From positions 6,267,501-6,331,500 of the forward strand of contig NC_087253.1 in NCBI RefSeq assembly GCF_037042905.1: DNA of 64,000 bases. The letters are read 5' to 3'. Each line of letters begins with the position of its first letter. The first letter of the stretch is position 1. The notes below the pieces were generated by a model, which ran no database searches, had not been told where the DNA came from, and saw nothing but the letters and a program-made list of their open reading frames with translations. Made by a program: the position numbers and the translations under genes. Source of the DNA: Lytechinus pictus (taxonomy: Eukaryota > Echinodermata > Echinoidea > Temnopleuroida > Toxopneustidae). Shown here in pieces: positions 19,211 through 31,064 of this stretch.

Positions 19211-19789
19211 TTAAAGGGATACTCCGGGCTGAAGATGTTTAATCTAAATAAAATAGAGTAAAATTCACAGAGCAAAATGCTGAAAATAAGAAAGTTATTG
19301 AATTTTACAGATTTGCATTATTCTGGTGAAACAGTTCTTGGCATGTCTTTTTTTAATATTCATGTGGTGGGCTGATGATGTCACATCCCACTTTCCTTTT
19401 TCTTATGTTATTACATGAAATCATAATTGTTTCATTTTTTTCATAAATGTGTAAATTTTGTGTCTTCATTTTGATGAATAAGTTGCAGCAATAAATAACT
19501 AATGCAGTTTATCAAATTGCTTTAGTTCTTGGTAGAATTTTTTTGAATAAACTTCATTTCATATAATGAAATACAAAAGAACAAGTGGGGATATGTCATC
19601 ATCAGCCCACCTTATGAATATTCGTGAAGATATGCCTAGAACTGTTTCACCGGAATAATGCAAATCTTTAAAATTCAATTACTTCATTATTTGTTATCCG
19701 ATTTTTGATCAAATTTTCAATATTTTGCTCAGAGAATTTTACTCTATTTAATGAGGCATAAATATCTTTAGCCTGGAGCATCCCTTTAA
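19211..19789. mobile_element. Palindromic MITE with TTAAAGGGATACTCCGGGC ends, copy 1
   Basis: Left end TTAAAGGGATACTCCGGGCT, right end AGCCTGGAGCATCCCTTTAA. The arms share GGTGGGCTGATGATGTCACA / ATGTCATCATCAGCCCACC. Confidence 0.8.
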
Positions 19790-19794
19790 ATCTC

Positions 19795-20875
19795 AATGAA
19801 TAGGCGATATTAGGTTCATGGTATATCTCCCTAACCTATCTTCATGGAAAACATTTGAAGCTGATAATTTTGTTTTCTTTTCATATTTTTGGGGTCTAAT
19901 CTTCACAACCTACTGGCTAAATCTCCAACTTTGGAAAAGCTTTGCAAACAGGGATTTTCCTGGGATCTTCTTAGCATTTTGGGACCAAAATCGGCCAAGT
20001 CCCCATGTATTTTTTCCTGACTGGAACTTTGGAAGTTTTGATATGTTTCACATTGCATTTGTTATGAAACCCAGACCTACTTCAACTCGTCTTATTTTTT
20101 TTTATATATTTCAAAATATTTTATTTTCTGTATTTTTCATTTTGTACTTTTGTAGAGATCCTTTATGGAGAAAAATTCTAGCGGAAATATTTCACTATAC
20201 TTTTATTCATTTATATTTTTGCATGATATGAATATCAAAAATGTTTGTTTAATGTAAATGATATCTGTCTTTCATGATAACCATTTGAGTAAATTCAACT
20301 GTTTAGATTTGCCAAAGGAAGGCGTAGGTTATACACACACTCAAAAGCACTCATGTTCTCAAAATACTTTTTAGAATATGTTAGCATTTTTTCCCTACCC
20401 ATTTGTGAAGCTTTTCACCTGTCCAAGTAGTTTTCTAGGGCGGTCTTGAAAGTATGTACAGTATACACCCTCTGAATATGTTAACTCATTCATAGTTCTT
20501 ATGTTGACCAGAGTAAAAAAAAAAGTGCAATTTTTCACTTTTTTGTTATCTCTCAGAAAATGTAGGACAGGTGTTTTTTAAAAGAACCTTTTCCTTAAAA
20601 ATGTTAATAGACGTTTTGCTCTTGACAATAACAAAATCAATGATTTCGGTGAATCAGGAAAAAAATCAAGTCTGCTTTTAAGGTGAAATACTTAAGTCCA
20701 CTGCTCTGTTTCTTTTCTTTTTTTTCTTTTTTTTTTGTTCAGTATAGCTAGATATTCTATAGAATTTTTAATCCGACATAAGGACTGTAATTCTGAAATG
20801 TTTGAGATTCTAAAAGTTTTTCCAAGAATGAAATAAGGTGTGTATACAATAACTAATAAAGTGAGCGAACCTTTC
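19795..20875. other. AT-rich stretch with one unassigned ORF (19818-20231)
   Basis: The 137-codon frame at 19818-20231 is rich in Phe, Ile, Trp and Tyr and matches no family I know. The DNA is T-rich, which favours such frames by chance. Not called as a gene. Nothing else recognised. Confidence 0.3.
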
Positions 20876-20965
20876 GTCATTTTGAGACTCTCGAACCTTC
20901 AGAATACGTAACCTTATTTTGTTTTTGGATAACGAACATTCGGACTCTGCATGTTCAGAATGTTG
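20876..20965. repeat. Degenerate TTCGTTA/TTCCGAA-word repeat
   Basis: TCGAACCTTCAGAATACG, CCTTATTTTGTTTTTGGAT and AACGAACATTCGG are diverged units of the foldback at 4524-5130. A similar remnant lies at 21475-21545. Confidence 0.45.
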
Positions 20966-21033
20966 AGCCTCCAGAGCATTTGAACATTTGTAATAATAAT
21001 AAACTGTAAATTACCCCAAGTTTTGGGGAACCT

Positions 21034-21299
21034 GGGCCCCATCTTACAAAGAGTTATGATTGATCCGATCAATCGCAACTATGGACGGCCACCAACGTCA
21101 ATATCTATTACGCATGTTTGTTCTAAATATTTTCTAGCTGTGATGTCTATTCATGCATTAATTGTTTTCTTGAAAATTCACTGCGCTTCTCTTTGTTTAA
21201 AAAGGACATTGTGCAAATTTCATATAGAAAAAAATATGACACTGATGGATTTCCATAGAGTTACGATTGATCGGATCAATCTTTGTAAGACGGGGGCCC
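21034..21299. mobile_element. MITE, GGGCCCCGTCTTACAAAGAG family, copy 4
   Basis: Left end GGGCCCCATCTTACAAAGAG, right end ATCTTTGTAAGACGGGGGCCC, same internal blocks. Confidence 0.8.
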
Positions 21300-21584
21300 T
21301 GGTATAAGCATTAAACACAATCACGTGTTGATTGGACGTTTGTTAATCAGATAATAAAATATCGATTGTAATATTTAGTTTTGTTTTTCAGAAGGTTAGT
21401 CTGAAAATGAAAATAAAGATTGTGTACGCTGATTAATAAAATAGACAAACTTTTATTCATTTTCATACTGTCGAACAATCTGAATAACGAATCTTATTTT
21501 GTTTTTGAATAACAGTAAATCGGACTGTGCATGCTCCGAATGTTGAATCTCCAGAGTATTTAAACTTTTGTATAAATAACAAAC

Positions 21585-21801
21585 CAATGGCGGCGGAAGC
21601 CAACAAATTTAGGGGGGACCAGCAACATTTTTTGACAAGCAAAAAAAAAAAGGGTTATCAACAAAAAAAATTTTGTGGTCCAACAAAATATTTTGACAAG
21701 CAAAAAAAAAAAAGGTTATCAACTAAAATTTTAGGGGGGGATCGTCCCCACCTCAAATTTAGGGGGGACAGGTCCCCCCTCCCCCGCTTCCGCCGCCTAT
21801 G
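21585..21801. mobile_element. C-rich MITE with ATGGCGGCGGAAG ends
   Basis: Left end CAATGGCGGCGGAAGCC, right end GCTTCCGCCGCCTATG. Internal AGGGGGGACC / GGTCCCCCCT and repeated TTTTGACAAGCAAAAAAAAA. Confidence 0.65.
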
Positions 21802-21804
21802 TAA

Positions 21805-22735
21805 CAAACTGTAAACTATCCCAATATTCTGGGACACCTGGTAATAGGCATAAAATGTAATCACGTGTTGATTCGACATTCAAAACATGTTCAGACTTCT
21901 TTAAGAAGTCATTTTGAAATTAGCTCAAAAGCAACATTTCGTAAACAAGCTCTTTTTATTTTTTTTCTTCAGTTGGATAGGTAGTCAGCTACTTGTTATT
22001 TATTTAGAAGATGTTATGTAAGCTTGCCTGGTAAACCAATGTGCGGTATTGCACAAAGCTTTGCGATGAATAGCAAATATGAAAGAACGCTTCTGATTGG
22101 TTACTGGTCAGCATTTTGAGCCAAGTGCGCGTGAAACAATGATCTTGATTGGTCAGTCCAGTTAGCGATCGATCGCTAATCTTTACGTTACACTCCCTTG
22201 GGATAAAGAATAAGTTATAATACTTAATCTCGGTGATCTAATAAACACTATTTTAGTTAATGTCCAATAACCTTCGTCTGCTCATGCGCAGATTAATTAT
22301 GAACTGGTTTCTTACACTGTTATTTGAAACTATTATTGTCGATATGTACCATGCAGTTCTATTTTTTTGTCATTACTCTGTTTGACAGCGTTTTGTGCTG
22401 GAAATCAAGAGTGTGTTTGCCGAACCTTTATGTGGAAATAAAATGGTATTATATATCTTTGATACATAACCTATATGGGCTATGTTTGAGGTATTTATTA
22501 TGTGGATTACTGTAAGGGTCGCCAAATGATTTTTTTAATGTGTGTTAGGCAGGGGTGTGAGAGTTCAGATTTTTATCTGATTTCAGAGTTTTTTGTTTTG
22601 ATTTTCAGCTGAATTTCAGCTTATGTATTTGGCTTTCCTCTGTACAAAAAGTATGGGAGCTCTTTCTATTTCAGACTTTTTCAATACTCTTCAGCTTTTT
22701 TCAGATCTTTTTATTTGTGACCACTTACACCCCTG
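21805..22735. other. Non-coding stretch, nothing recognised
   Basis: No coding or clear repeat structure on either strand. A hinge-like AAGCGATCGATCGCTAATC is at about 22165. Confidence 0.3.
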
Positions 22736-22737
22736 GT

Positions 22738-23090
22738 TAGGGGAGGGGGGGGGGGGCAGGTGGGCGGTGCGGATTTATGGAGAGGTCGATGGGGTCTTGC
22801 CCCCCCCCCCCACACTTAAAAATAAGGAGGGGGGGAGGAAAAGAATGGAAATCAAGAGGGGGGAAGAAAATGATTGGAGGAAAAGGGAGAGAAAGTGAAG
22901 GAAAGGAAGGAGAAAGGGAAAGAGAGGGAAGGGAGAGTTGGAGAGGATGAGAAGGAAGAAACGAAGAAAAGGCAGAGAGAAAATGAACTGATGAATGAAG
23001 GGGGAGAGAAGAGAAAGGAAGAGATTGAAGAAACGGTGGAGAGAGAGAGAGAGAGAAGGAGAGGGGGACAGTGGGGATTATATGGGGGCA
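22738..23090 (+). repeat. Low-complexity purine tract (GA/GGA-rich)
   Basis: About 350 nt of nearly pure A and G on the + strand with poly-G and poly-C runs at 22741-22756 and 22801-22810. ORFs on both strands here (Ser/Pro/Leu-rich, Glu/Arg/Lys-rich) are products of composition. Confidence 0.7.
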
Positions 23091-23394
23091 AATGGTTGAA
23101 GTCGAAAACAATTCAATTGAATGGTTGTCTGCAAATCCCACTCATATTGAGCATATACTGAGAGAATGTGATCCTGAAGAAGGAGGGATGTTATTTATAT
23201 TGACAAAATGAAAATAATGATAAATAATGATGAAAATTAATAACAATAGAATATGACAAGTCATCGCCTCGCAATTCTCTAAAATGCAAGCAAGCACCCC
23301 CCCCCAATAAAATGAACAACAAACAAACAAAATGAATACAAAAACGGGGGAAAGGGGCAAAATAGAAAATTGTGACACATCTCACTTTAATAAT

Positions 23395-23419
23395 AATAAT
23401 AGGCATTTGTATTTAGTAG
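23395..23419 (-). mobile_element. tRNA-SINE tail, left half split by the 6.5 kb element
   Basis: AATAATAATAGGCATTTGTA TTTAG matches the inverted SINE tail (…CTATATAAATGCCTATTATT in plus sense at 50235). The rest of the SINE resumes at 29905. Confidence 0.55.
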
Positions 23420-25983
23420 GGGAGAGAGATAGGGTTCCCATGCACCCAAATGATATATTTTTTTAACCTACATTTTTGTAATCCGTAAGATGTGTAGTGA
23501 ATGAATTTTGATGTTCCCAAAACGAAATATTGTCCCATGGGGTTCAAATTCAAGATGGCGTCCAAAATGGCCGCCATATTCATGGGATTTGGATTTCGTA
23601 CATAGATTCCGACACAAACATTCATTTGCCACAAAATTAGTGTCATATAAAAGATAAATAAATTTTCTACAAGTTGATACTATTCATGGGTGATGAAATG
23701 GTAATTCGGCTGAGATTTTAGTAAGAAAAGTGCAATTTTGAGATTTTTTTTCCAAAAATTTAAAAATTGCGAAATACATGATTTACCATAAATCTAAGGA
23801 AAATAAAGAAATCGCCTCGAAAATTTCTAGAAAACTTTCCTAATATACAATTATTAACTGGACGAAATTCCAAATTGATATCATTATTAGTCACAAACTT
23901 ATTATGTCTCAAACTTGAAAATTCAATTTTCAGAAATTTAGCTTTTTTTACTGCATATCGGAGACTTGGATATATTAATGTATATTGTCACATTTTCAAC
24001 CCAGAAAATGGAAATAGGCCTTAATAAAATGCGAAATTATCTATTATTTTGTTGGTAGAATTTACTACAATCCCTTTATTCTTCGATTTCAAGTCGGTTG
24101 ATATAGTTTTTAAAAGAATTAAGACTTTTGGCCAAAATTTGTGTTTTTGGTAAAAAAAATTGCACATGCACTGTTATTGATCAGATTTATTATGAATATC
24201 AGTAATAAATGCATAATCTCAACATCCGATATGAAAGATGATGTATCAACGAGAATATTGGCAGGCTTCATGCCACCATGAGTATCTTCATTTGCTTCAG
24301 ATAGAAGGAAAATGTGCTGAATGTATTAAGCGATTTTGCGCTAAAGTGAAGCCAAAAAGCAACGTCGGTGTGGCAGTCACACCTATGAAAACGATTGCAA
24401 AGTGATGAATGGTATGCCATTCAAATAATACAATAGCTCTGATCAGCCTTTCGAATCGATTGTGTTGGTATGACTAACACACCGTAATGTACAGTATAGA
24501 ATGTGCATGGTAATAGAAATGTATCTGATTCAGAATGATGTAAAGGGAAAAAAGGTGTTTCTGTTACATCATAAAGAAATTTATTTATTGAAGTCTTTTG
24601 GAAACATTTATAAGACACACTAGCACTGCAGGGAATAGAGATGAAGTTCTGACATATCAATACATAACTGAAAGGAACATGTCAAAGCTACCCCCACTTT
24701 ATCTGTATTTTGAATCTATGGCCTGTATTCCTAAATCAGGTCTATCTTCGAACACAAAATTAGTGTCATATGAAATATGAATAAATTTTCTACAAGTTGG
24801 TATTAATTATAGGTGATGAAAAGGTAATTCGGCTGATCTTAATAAGAAAAGTGCATTTTGAAATTGTTTTCCCCAAAAATGAAAATTTGCAAAATACTTG
24901 ATTTACCATATATCTAAGAAAAATAAAGGAATTGCCTTGAAACTTTCTAGAAAACTTTCCTAATATACAATTATTAAGAAATTGATTTTTTTTACTGCAT
25001 TTTACAGACTTAAATTACTATATTGTCATTATCTTTACCACCCCTTTTCACCACATTGATAAGTTTTTCTAACCTCCACCTTTTCAATCCTGGAGTCGTA
25101 TACTAAATGAATTTATTTTGATGTTCTGAAAACTTGAATATTGTCCCTTGGCCGCCACTTTGACGGCCATCTTGGATTCTGACAAAAGAACTCTTACAAA
25201 TATTTTGAGGGTATTCCTAGTATGAGAAATTAATTGAGTGGGTTATCTTTATTCTTACAATTTAAATCAAACAATTCTGATACATTAAAGTGCCAAAAAT
25301 GACAAAAACCTCTTTCTGTTGACCAATGTAAAGAAGGGGAAGGCATTTTTGGAACATTGAGATGTGTATGGCTGTGTTATTAATCTATTTAATATTTTCA
25401 AAAGTAGAAAATGTGGTGACGAATCAGTACCACGGAAAAGGCCTCCTGTAAATTGCATTTTACAACTTCCAACAATTAACTTATATCATGTCAAAATGCA
25501 AGCTTTATGGTTCTTAGGGAGGACTTTGACAAACAGACAGTCAATCTTAGAAGTCATTGGCAGGCTCATGTGCTACATTTGGGCGATCTTTTTTAGCTAA
25601 AACTTTGTGCCAATGTGATCTTGAAAGATATATTCCTGATCCAGAAGTTGTAAACTTTGGACTGGAAAAGCAATTTTGCTTGTTGCAAAATTCAAGAGAA
25701 TTTTATTCTCTTTGAGAAAAAAAACATGGAATTTTCTTGGTTGCCATCCTGGCAACCATGATGGCAGTTTTGGTTGCCAACGTCACCCGGGCGACCGCTA
25801 ATTTCGATTCCTGCTTTGGAGTGGGGATGGTGGATGGAATTTCCCTCACGTGTGATACGTTCCTTCTCAAGATTCCTCCGTTTGGCTTTGATACTTCGTA
25901 AGACCTGGGTTCCTCACAGACTTTGGATGCTTTAGCTGGTATCCAAGTGTGTTATCTTGGATGTATAACTCTCACTGGCTGTC

Positions 25984-26352
25984 CTACATGCAGAGGTGGT
26001 AGATCAGAACTTGTCGATAATGCACTTCCTTCACCTTGCCTTGCCTATTCAAGAGAAAATCAGTGGCAGTAGAATCTCTCGAGAAATAGTGACTTGATAA
26101 TGTGGTTCTGATGGGTCTACCAAATAACATTTCTGCTGGTGATCTAAAGTAACTTTCGACTGGTGTTGCTCTCAGGTTCATCATTGCTAGTTGACTGTCT
26201 TGGCCAGTCTGAGAACATTTTGTCAACAGATTCTTGACTGTACGACCCATCCTCTGAGCTAATCCGTTTGATCTTGGATAGTGTGGAGAAGAAGTAATGT
26301 GCTTGATATTCCACTTCTTTTTTTCTGCTGCCTTGCTTGATGTTTCTGGCAT
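25984..26352 (-). pseudogene. Integrase core C-terminal remnant
   Basis: The frame has WNIKHITSSPHYPRSNGLAQ, followed by KNLLTKC, MNLRATPVESYFRSPAEMLF and GRPIRT. These are the standard end of the DDE integrase core; the catalytic Glu that normally follows NGLAE is Gln here. Confidence 0.75.
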
Positions 26353-26423
26353 GTTTCACTCTGCTTTATCAACTGGTCGATGTCCTCGTTGATGTTTGAC
26401 AAGAACACTGTCTCACGAGCAAG

Positions 26424-26666
26424 TCAGCTGGTACTTTCGATTCCCATGTGTCCTAGGTGAAGCTGTCCAAGGATATCATTCCTCAGTGACTTCGGTACGA
26501 TGACTTGACTTCCCGTGAAGAGTATTCCATGTGATAATCCGATGTTATCTCTATACGACCGATACTGCATAAGGGATTTCAATAACTCTTGGATTGTTTC
26601 AGGCCAACTCTTAGTAACTATCTGCCATAATGATCTAGGTATTGGATCATTAGCTGTTTCTCTCAA
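26424..26666 (-). pseudogene. Integrase zinc-binding (H2C2) remnant
   Basis: The frame contains VIVPKSLRNDILGQLHLGHM GIESTS, the L-x-x-x-H-x-G-H-x-G-I start of the gypsy integrase zinc-binding region. The following Cys pair lies beyond a break. Confidence 0.6.
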
Positions 26667-26947
26667 AAGTTCTGTCCTCTTGTGTTTTCCGAAGAGTAAT
26701 AAGTCGATCGCATATGCAAATCTTTTTCCTAAGAGCAGATGGATTTAACTCTGACACCTAACGGTACATCGCATGCTTCCTTGGGATTACAAAGTCAACT
26801 CAATGAATCAGAAAGAATCATGTTGTTTCCAGGTCGGTAATTGACTTGAAACCTGTTTCCTTGGACTTTGATTAAAAGCGATCACTGTAGATGCGGCAGT
26901 GCACTTGTAAGATTTTTTCCATATAATTTCCAGTGGTCTGTGATTGA

Positions 26948-27190
26948 TTATGACTGTGAATTCCTTCTCGAACTGATATTATAGAAGCGTTTGATACCAA
27001 ACATTAGGACTAAGATTTCCCTATATGTTTGAGTAGTTGGACTGTGCAGTGGAAAGACTTTGGATGCAAACGCAGCAGGTAACCATCCTGAAGCAAGGCA
27101 TGCTCCTAGATCTTTCATTGATGTATCCATCTCGACAGGCCTCTCTCTCTGGGTCATAGAACTATAGGCATGCACCTGATGATACTGCAC
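26948..27190 (-). pseudogene. RNase H remnant
   Basis: The frame has VEMDTSMKDLGACL, GWLPAAFASKVF and TQTYREILVLMFGIKRFY, which matches the gypsy RNase H pattern (D-x-S-x-x-G-x-G-A-x-L, P-x-A-F-A-S, Y-x-x-I/L-x-x-E/L). Several catalytic-region residues differ. Confidence 0.65.
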
Positions 27191-27322
27191 ATTTCAGGCT
27201 GTTCAAGGAATGTTCATGATCATCGTCCCAGATGAACGGTACTTCCTTGTGGAGAAGTTATCGAAGTGGTGCCGACTTTTCCCACAAATTAGGAATATAT
27301 GCTGCTAGGTATTTGAACAATA

Positions 27323-27565
27323 TTAGGCCTTTCTGAACATCATCCTCTTCGTCCTTGAGTAATAGTACTTGGGTAATGTGTTGGCTTCTACCTTGCTAGG
27401 ATCTGAGTAGATATCTGATCTAGTGCACTTGGAGCCAAAGAAGTTGATAGCTTCTTTCTTGATTGTGCACTTGGAGCTGTAGAACACTGAGCCTTCTTGC
27501 TTTGCCGTCTCCATGAACAAGTACCGATTCTTGTCGTGTTCCTCCACGTTGATCTTGTCCTTCAA
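27323..27565 (-). pseudogene. Reverse transcriptase C-terminal remnant
   Basis: The frame contains EEHDKNRYLFMETAKQEG, SSKCTIKKEAINFFGSKCTR and YSDPSKVEA, matching the end of gypsy RT (H-x-x-L helix, F-x-x-x-K-C, F-L-G, D-P-x-K). The catalytic YxDD region is not present. Confidence 0.65.
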
Positions 27566-27879
27566 TTAATGTGCTGCACTTGCGTGGTGCGTCTATGGTA
27601 TAGGTTTAGCGATGTCCTTGACATGAAACATCGTTTTTTCCTTTGAAACTACCAATAGCATCGAACTGCTCTGGAAATGCTTGTTCGAGATCCTCATCAC
27701 TTAAGTATTAAGTATTTGTTCAGGTTTAGGGTTAGGTGTTGGTGTGTCATAATTGTACATTGAGTACATTGTGATAATTCCAAGGTCAGTGCAACCTAAC
27801 AACCCAAGGATAGCTGAAACCTTGACATCTTGTACATAGGATGTCTATGTTGACCATTTTGGACTGTAACATTTTATGT

Positions 27880-28065
27880 CAAATTAGTGTACCTTTACAT
27901 TTAATTGGAATCTCACCATAAGCTTCAAGTTTTACTGGTGTTTGTTTCACTAATGATTCCCACTTTGAACTTTATATTTCCTTGGCGTACGGACTATGAT
28001 AGTGTTAGTACTTGCACTTGAGTCAACTCTTAGGTAGAGCTTATGTTGACCGGCTCTGTGGGCAT
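27880..28065 (-). pseudogene. Retroviral-type aspartic protease remnant
   Basis: The minus strand reads LRVDSSASTNTIIVR, where DSSAS replaces the D-T/S-G-A active-site motif, and after a frame shift KLEAYGEIPIKCKGTL, a block usual in gypsy proteases. The Gly change and the frame shift mark it as dead. Confidence 0.5.
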
Positions 28066-29905
28066 ATGTAAATGTTAGCAAATGCTACTGTGCCTTCTGA
28101 ATTTACAACTGTGTTTGGTCCATTGGTATGTATTATGTCAAATTATGCAAAGTTGGATAGACTGCCTTTAGACTGATAATGATCAGGATCTGTGATAGTA
28201 TCGTGTGCTGTGTCCATTTCGCTGATTGGTTATATATAGTTCTTTCGACGTTTTGATTTTGATCGTGATTTCTTTTGTTTTGGTAAACGACCATCACATA
28301 CCATGTCAGATCTTCGGTCATCTGAACTACGTTATGGTTTTCAACTATGATCACTTTTTGACTGACGACAGAATTACCCCCAATGATTTTTACTGTTGAG
28401 AGCAAATTCCATTAATATTGACCCCCAAATGGTTCATAGTTGTCTGAGAATGATAATTGAGGTTTTTTCCTTCATTATGAAAGCAAACGGAACAGAGTTG
28501 TAAACATAAGAGATATACAATAAACAGAATATTGGCTCTTCATAAATTTAGAAAAGAGTTAGAACGTGTTGGAAAATAAACCTGATTTTGGAATACAGGC
28601 CATAGATTCAAAATACAGATAAGGTGGGGGTAGCTTTGACATGTTCCTTTCAGTTATGTATTGATATGTCAGAACTTCATCTCTATTACCTGCAGTGCTA
28701 GTGTATCTTATAAATGTTTCCAAAAGACTTCAATAAATAAATTTCTTTATGATGTAACAGAAACACCTTTTTCCCCTTTACATCCTTCTGAATCAGATAC
28801 ATTTTTATTACCATGCACATTCTATACTGTACATTACGGTGTGTTAGTCATACCAACACAATCGATGCGAAAGGCTGATCAGAGCTATTGTATTATTTAA
28901 ATGGCATACCATTCATCACTTTGCAATCGTTTTCATAGGTGTGACTGCCACACCGACGTTGCTTTTTGGCCTCACTTTAGCGCAAAATCGCTTAATACAT
29001 TCAGCATATTTTCCTTCTATCTGAAGCAAATTAAGATACTTATAGTGGCATGAAGCCTGCCAATATTCTCGTTGATACATCCTCTTTCATATCGAATGTT
29101 GAGATTGTGCATTTATTACTGATATTCATAATAAATCTGATCAATAACAGTGCATGTGCAATTTTTTTTTACCAAAAACACAAATTTTGGCCAAAAGTCT
29201 TAATTCTTTTAAAAACTATATCAACCGACTTGAAATCGAAGAATAAAGGGATTGTAGTAAATTCTACCAACAAAATAATAGATAATTTCGCATTTTATTA
29301 AGGCCTATTTCCATTTTCTGGGTTGAAAATGTGACAATATACATTAATATATCCAAGTCTCCGATATGCAGTAAAAAAAAGCTAAATTTCTGAAAATTGA
29401 ATTTTCAAGTTTGAGACATAATAAGTTTGTGACTAATAATGATATCAATTTGGAATTTCGTCCAGTTAATAATTGTATATTAGGAAAGTTTTCTAGAAAT
29501 TTTCGAGGCGATTTCTTTATTTTCCTTAGATTTATGGTAAATCATGTATTTCACAAATTTTAATTTTTTTTGAAAAAATTCTCAAAATTGTACTTTTCTT
29601 ATTAAAATCTCAGCCGAATTACCATTTCATCACCCATGAATAGTATCAACTTGTAGAAAATTTATTTATCTTTCATATGACACTAATTTTGTGGCAAATG
29701 AATGTTTGTGTCGGAATCTATGTACGAAAATCCAAATCCCATGAATATGGCGGCCATTTTGGACGCCATCTTGAATTTGAACCCCACGGGACAATATTTC
29801 GTTTTGGGAACATCAAAATTCATTCAATAAACATCTTAAGGATTACAAAAGTGTAGGTTAAAAAAATATATCATTCGGGTGCATGGGAACCCTACCTCCC
29901 TACCA

Positions 29906-30340
29906 GACTAATTGCGCCATCTATCTAGAAATAATCTATTTCGGGGCGCATTGTTATTATTATTATTACCCCGGCTTTATTTCGAGCTGCCTTTTAGCGC
30001 TCATGCATTCAAGGAATTAATCCTGCCGGGTACCTATTCCAGGGACCGCGGAACGGTTTTCAAAGTGGGGGGCTGACCATGCAAAAAAATCACAATCGTA
30101 TGGTCATTTTTACGTTTTGTACATGGTTTTGGAAAAAAGTGGGGGGCTGAAGCCCCCCCAGCCCCCCCCCCCCCGCTTCCGCGGCCCCTGCATTCACCTC
30201 ACCTTGGTTGAGTGCACCACAATGTGGATAAATTTCTTGCTGAAGGAAATTACGCCGTGGATGGGACTCGAATCCACGACCCTCTGTTTCAAAGTCAGAA
30301 GACTAATCCACTGGGCCACAACGCTCCGCAGAAAGAGGAG
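29906..30340 (-). mobile_element. tRNA-derived SINE, main part (minus strand)
   Basis: It begins GCGCCATCTATCTAGAAAT, continues with GCTGCCTTTTAGCGCTCATG and TCAAGGAATTAATCCTG, and ends with the tRNA head (GGACTCGAATCCACGACCC, B box inverted, and GGCCACAACG). It is interrupted at 30040-30190 by a small MITE. Confidence 0.75.
30040..30190. mobile_element. 151-bp C-rich MITE nested in the SINE
   Basis: Ends CAGGGACCGCGGAAC and CTTCCGCGGCCCCTG are inverted. Flanks TATTC and CATTC restore the SINE sequence CATTCACCTCACC when the element is removed, which supports a target-site duplication of 4-5 bp. Confidence 0.75.
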
Positions 30341-30439
30341 GTACAAATATATTCGGGGACGTCGAGTGAGGGGGGGGGGGTTATTCCGCAACTGATAAAT
30401 GGATGCCCGAGGGGCTTGCATGGTTACATTGCGTGAGTG

Positions 30440-31060
30440 GTTTATTCGACCGACAAGAAGTCAACCAACGTTATTTTCATGAAGTCAATATTTACCAGAT
30501 ACGTATGCCTCAATCCACGTAGGCCCGCATTCCTATTAGACGAGTCAGCCCAGTAGAAACGGATTGGAAACCTGTGCGAATACTATCCTTATAACCATAT
30601 ATCTTTGCCGTCATACAATAGATGCGTCTGATGTAGCGAGGCTACAAACGAAAATATTCTCGCCGCGTCAGACCTGTCACTTCCGTTTCGCTGAACGGCA
30701 AAGACCTGTTGCAGCCTCTGCCTGTGCCATAGAGATATATATACTATATATCTCTATATGGCCTGTGCCAAAATTACTGTTCGTGTGTGTGCGCACGCAG
30801 TCGGGCTACGTTACAAACTAGTCGTTACTTAATTCTCCCGTCTCGCGCAAACTTTCGTCCAATCAGAGCACGTACTGGCCATGAAACTTCTGGTTAGTCT
30901 GCAGGCAAAGACCCTGATTGAAATTTGATCAACAAAATTAATGGGCATCGAGAAAATCCTAGCACGAATACAGTTTCTTGTTTCGATTTCATTTTTTTTA
31001 AACGAGAGGGACCTTCGACGCACAATTCTCATTCAGACAATGCACTTTCATCGACCGAAG
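30440..31060. other. Non-coding stretch with a short perfect hairpin
   Basis: 30727-30760 reads CATAGAGATATATATA and TATATATCTCTATATG, a near-perfect palindrome flanked by CCTGTGC on both sides. Nothing else recognised. Confidence 0.4.
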
Positions 31061-31064
31061 GGTA

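Larger units (their letters stand above)
25984..28405 (-). mobile_element. Decayed Ty3/gypsy retrotransposon internal region
   Basis: On the minus strand, fragments occur in the order protease, reverse transcriptase, RNase H, integrase, the standard Ty3/gypsy pol order, within about 2.1 kb. Frames are broken by stops and shifts, most of the RT is missing and no LTRs are seen. It occupies the centre of the inverted-arm element 23420-29905. Non-functional. Confidence 0.75.
23420..29905. mobile_element. 6.5 kb element with about 1.3 kb terminal inverted repeats
   Basis: The left arm (about 23420-24747) is the reverse complement of the right arm (about 28577-29905). Matching points are GGGTTCCCATGCACCC at 23433 and GGGTGCATGGGAACCC near 29880; GGCCGCCATATTCATGGGAT and its complement; and the 79-codon shadow frame that reads on minus at 24421-24660 and on plus at 28661-28900 with only a few changes. 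The arms have no recognised gene. The centre holds a decayed Ty3/gypsy retrotransposon. Part of the left arm is repeated at about 24750-25010. Confidence 0.8.

Noticed and set aside
19818..20231. 137-codon hydrophobic ORF as a gene
   Set aside because: No recognised domain, T-rich DNA, no splice or start context; kept only as an unassigned frame.
22737..23161. Ser/Pro-rich and Glu/Lys-rich ORFs on both strands
   Set aside because: They come from a purine tract; low complexity in all frames.
24421..24660. 79-codon ORF duplicated at 28661-28900 as a transposon protein
   Set aside because: It is nearly identical in both arms of the inverted repeat because the DNA is; the sequence has no recognised domain and the rest of the arms is non-coding.
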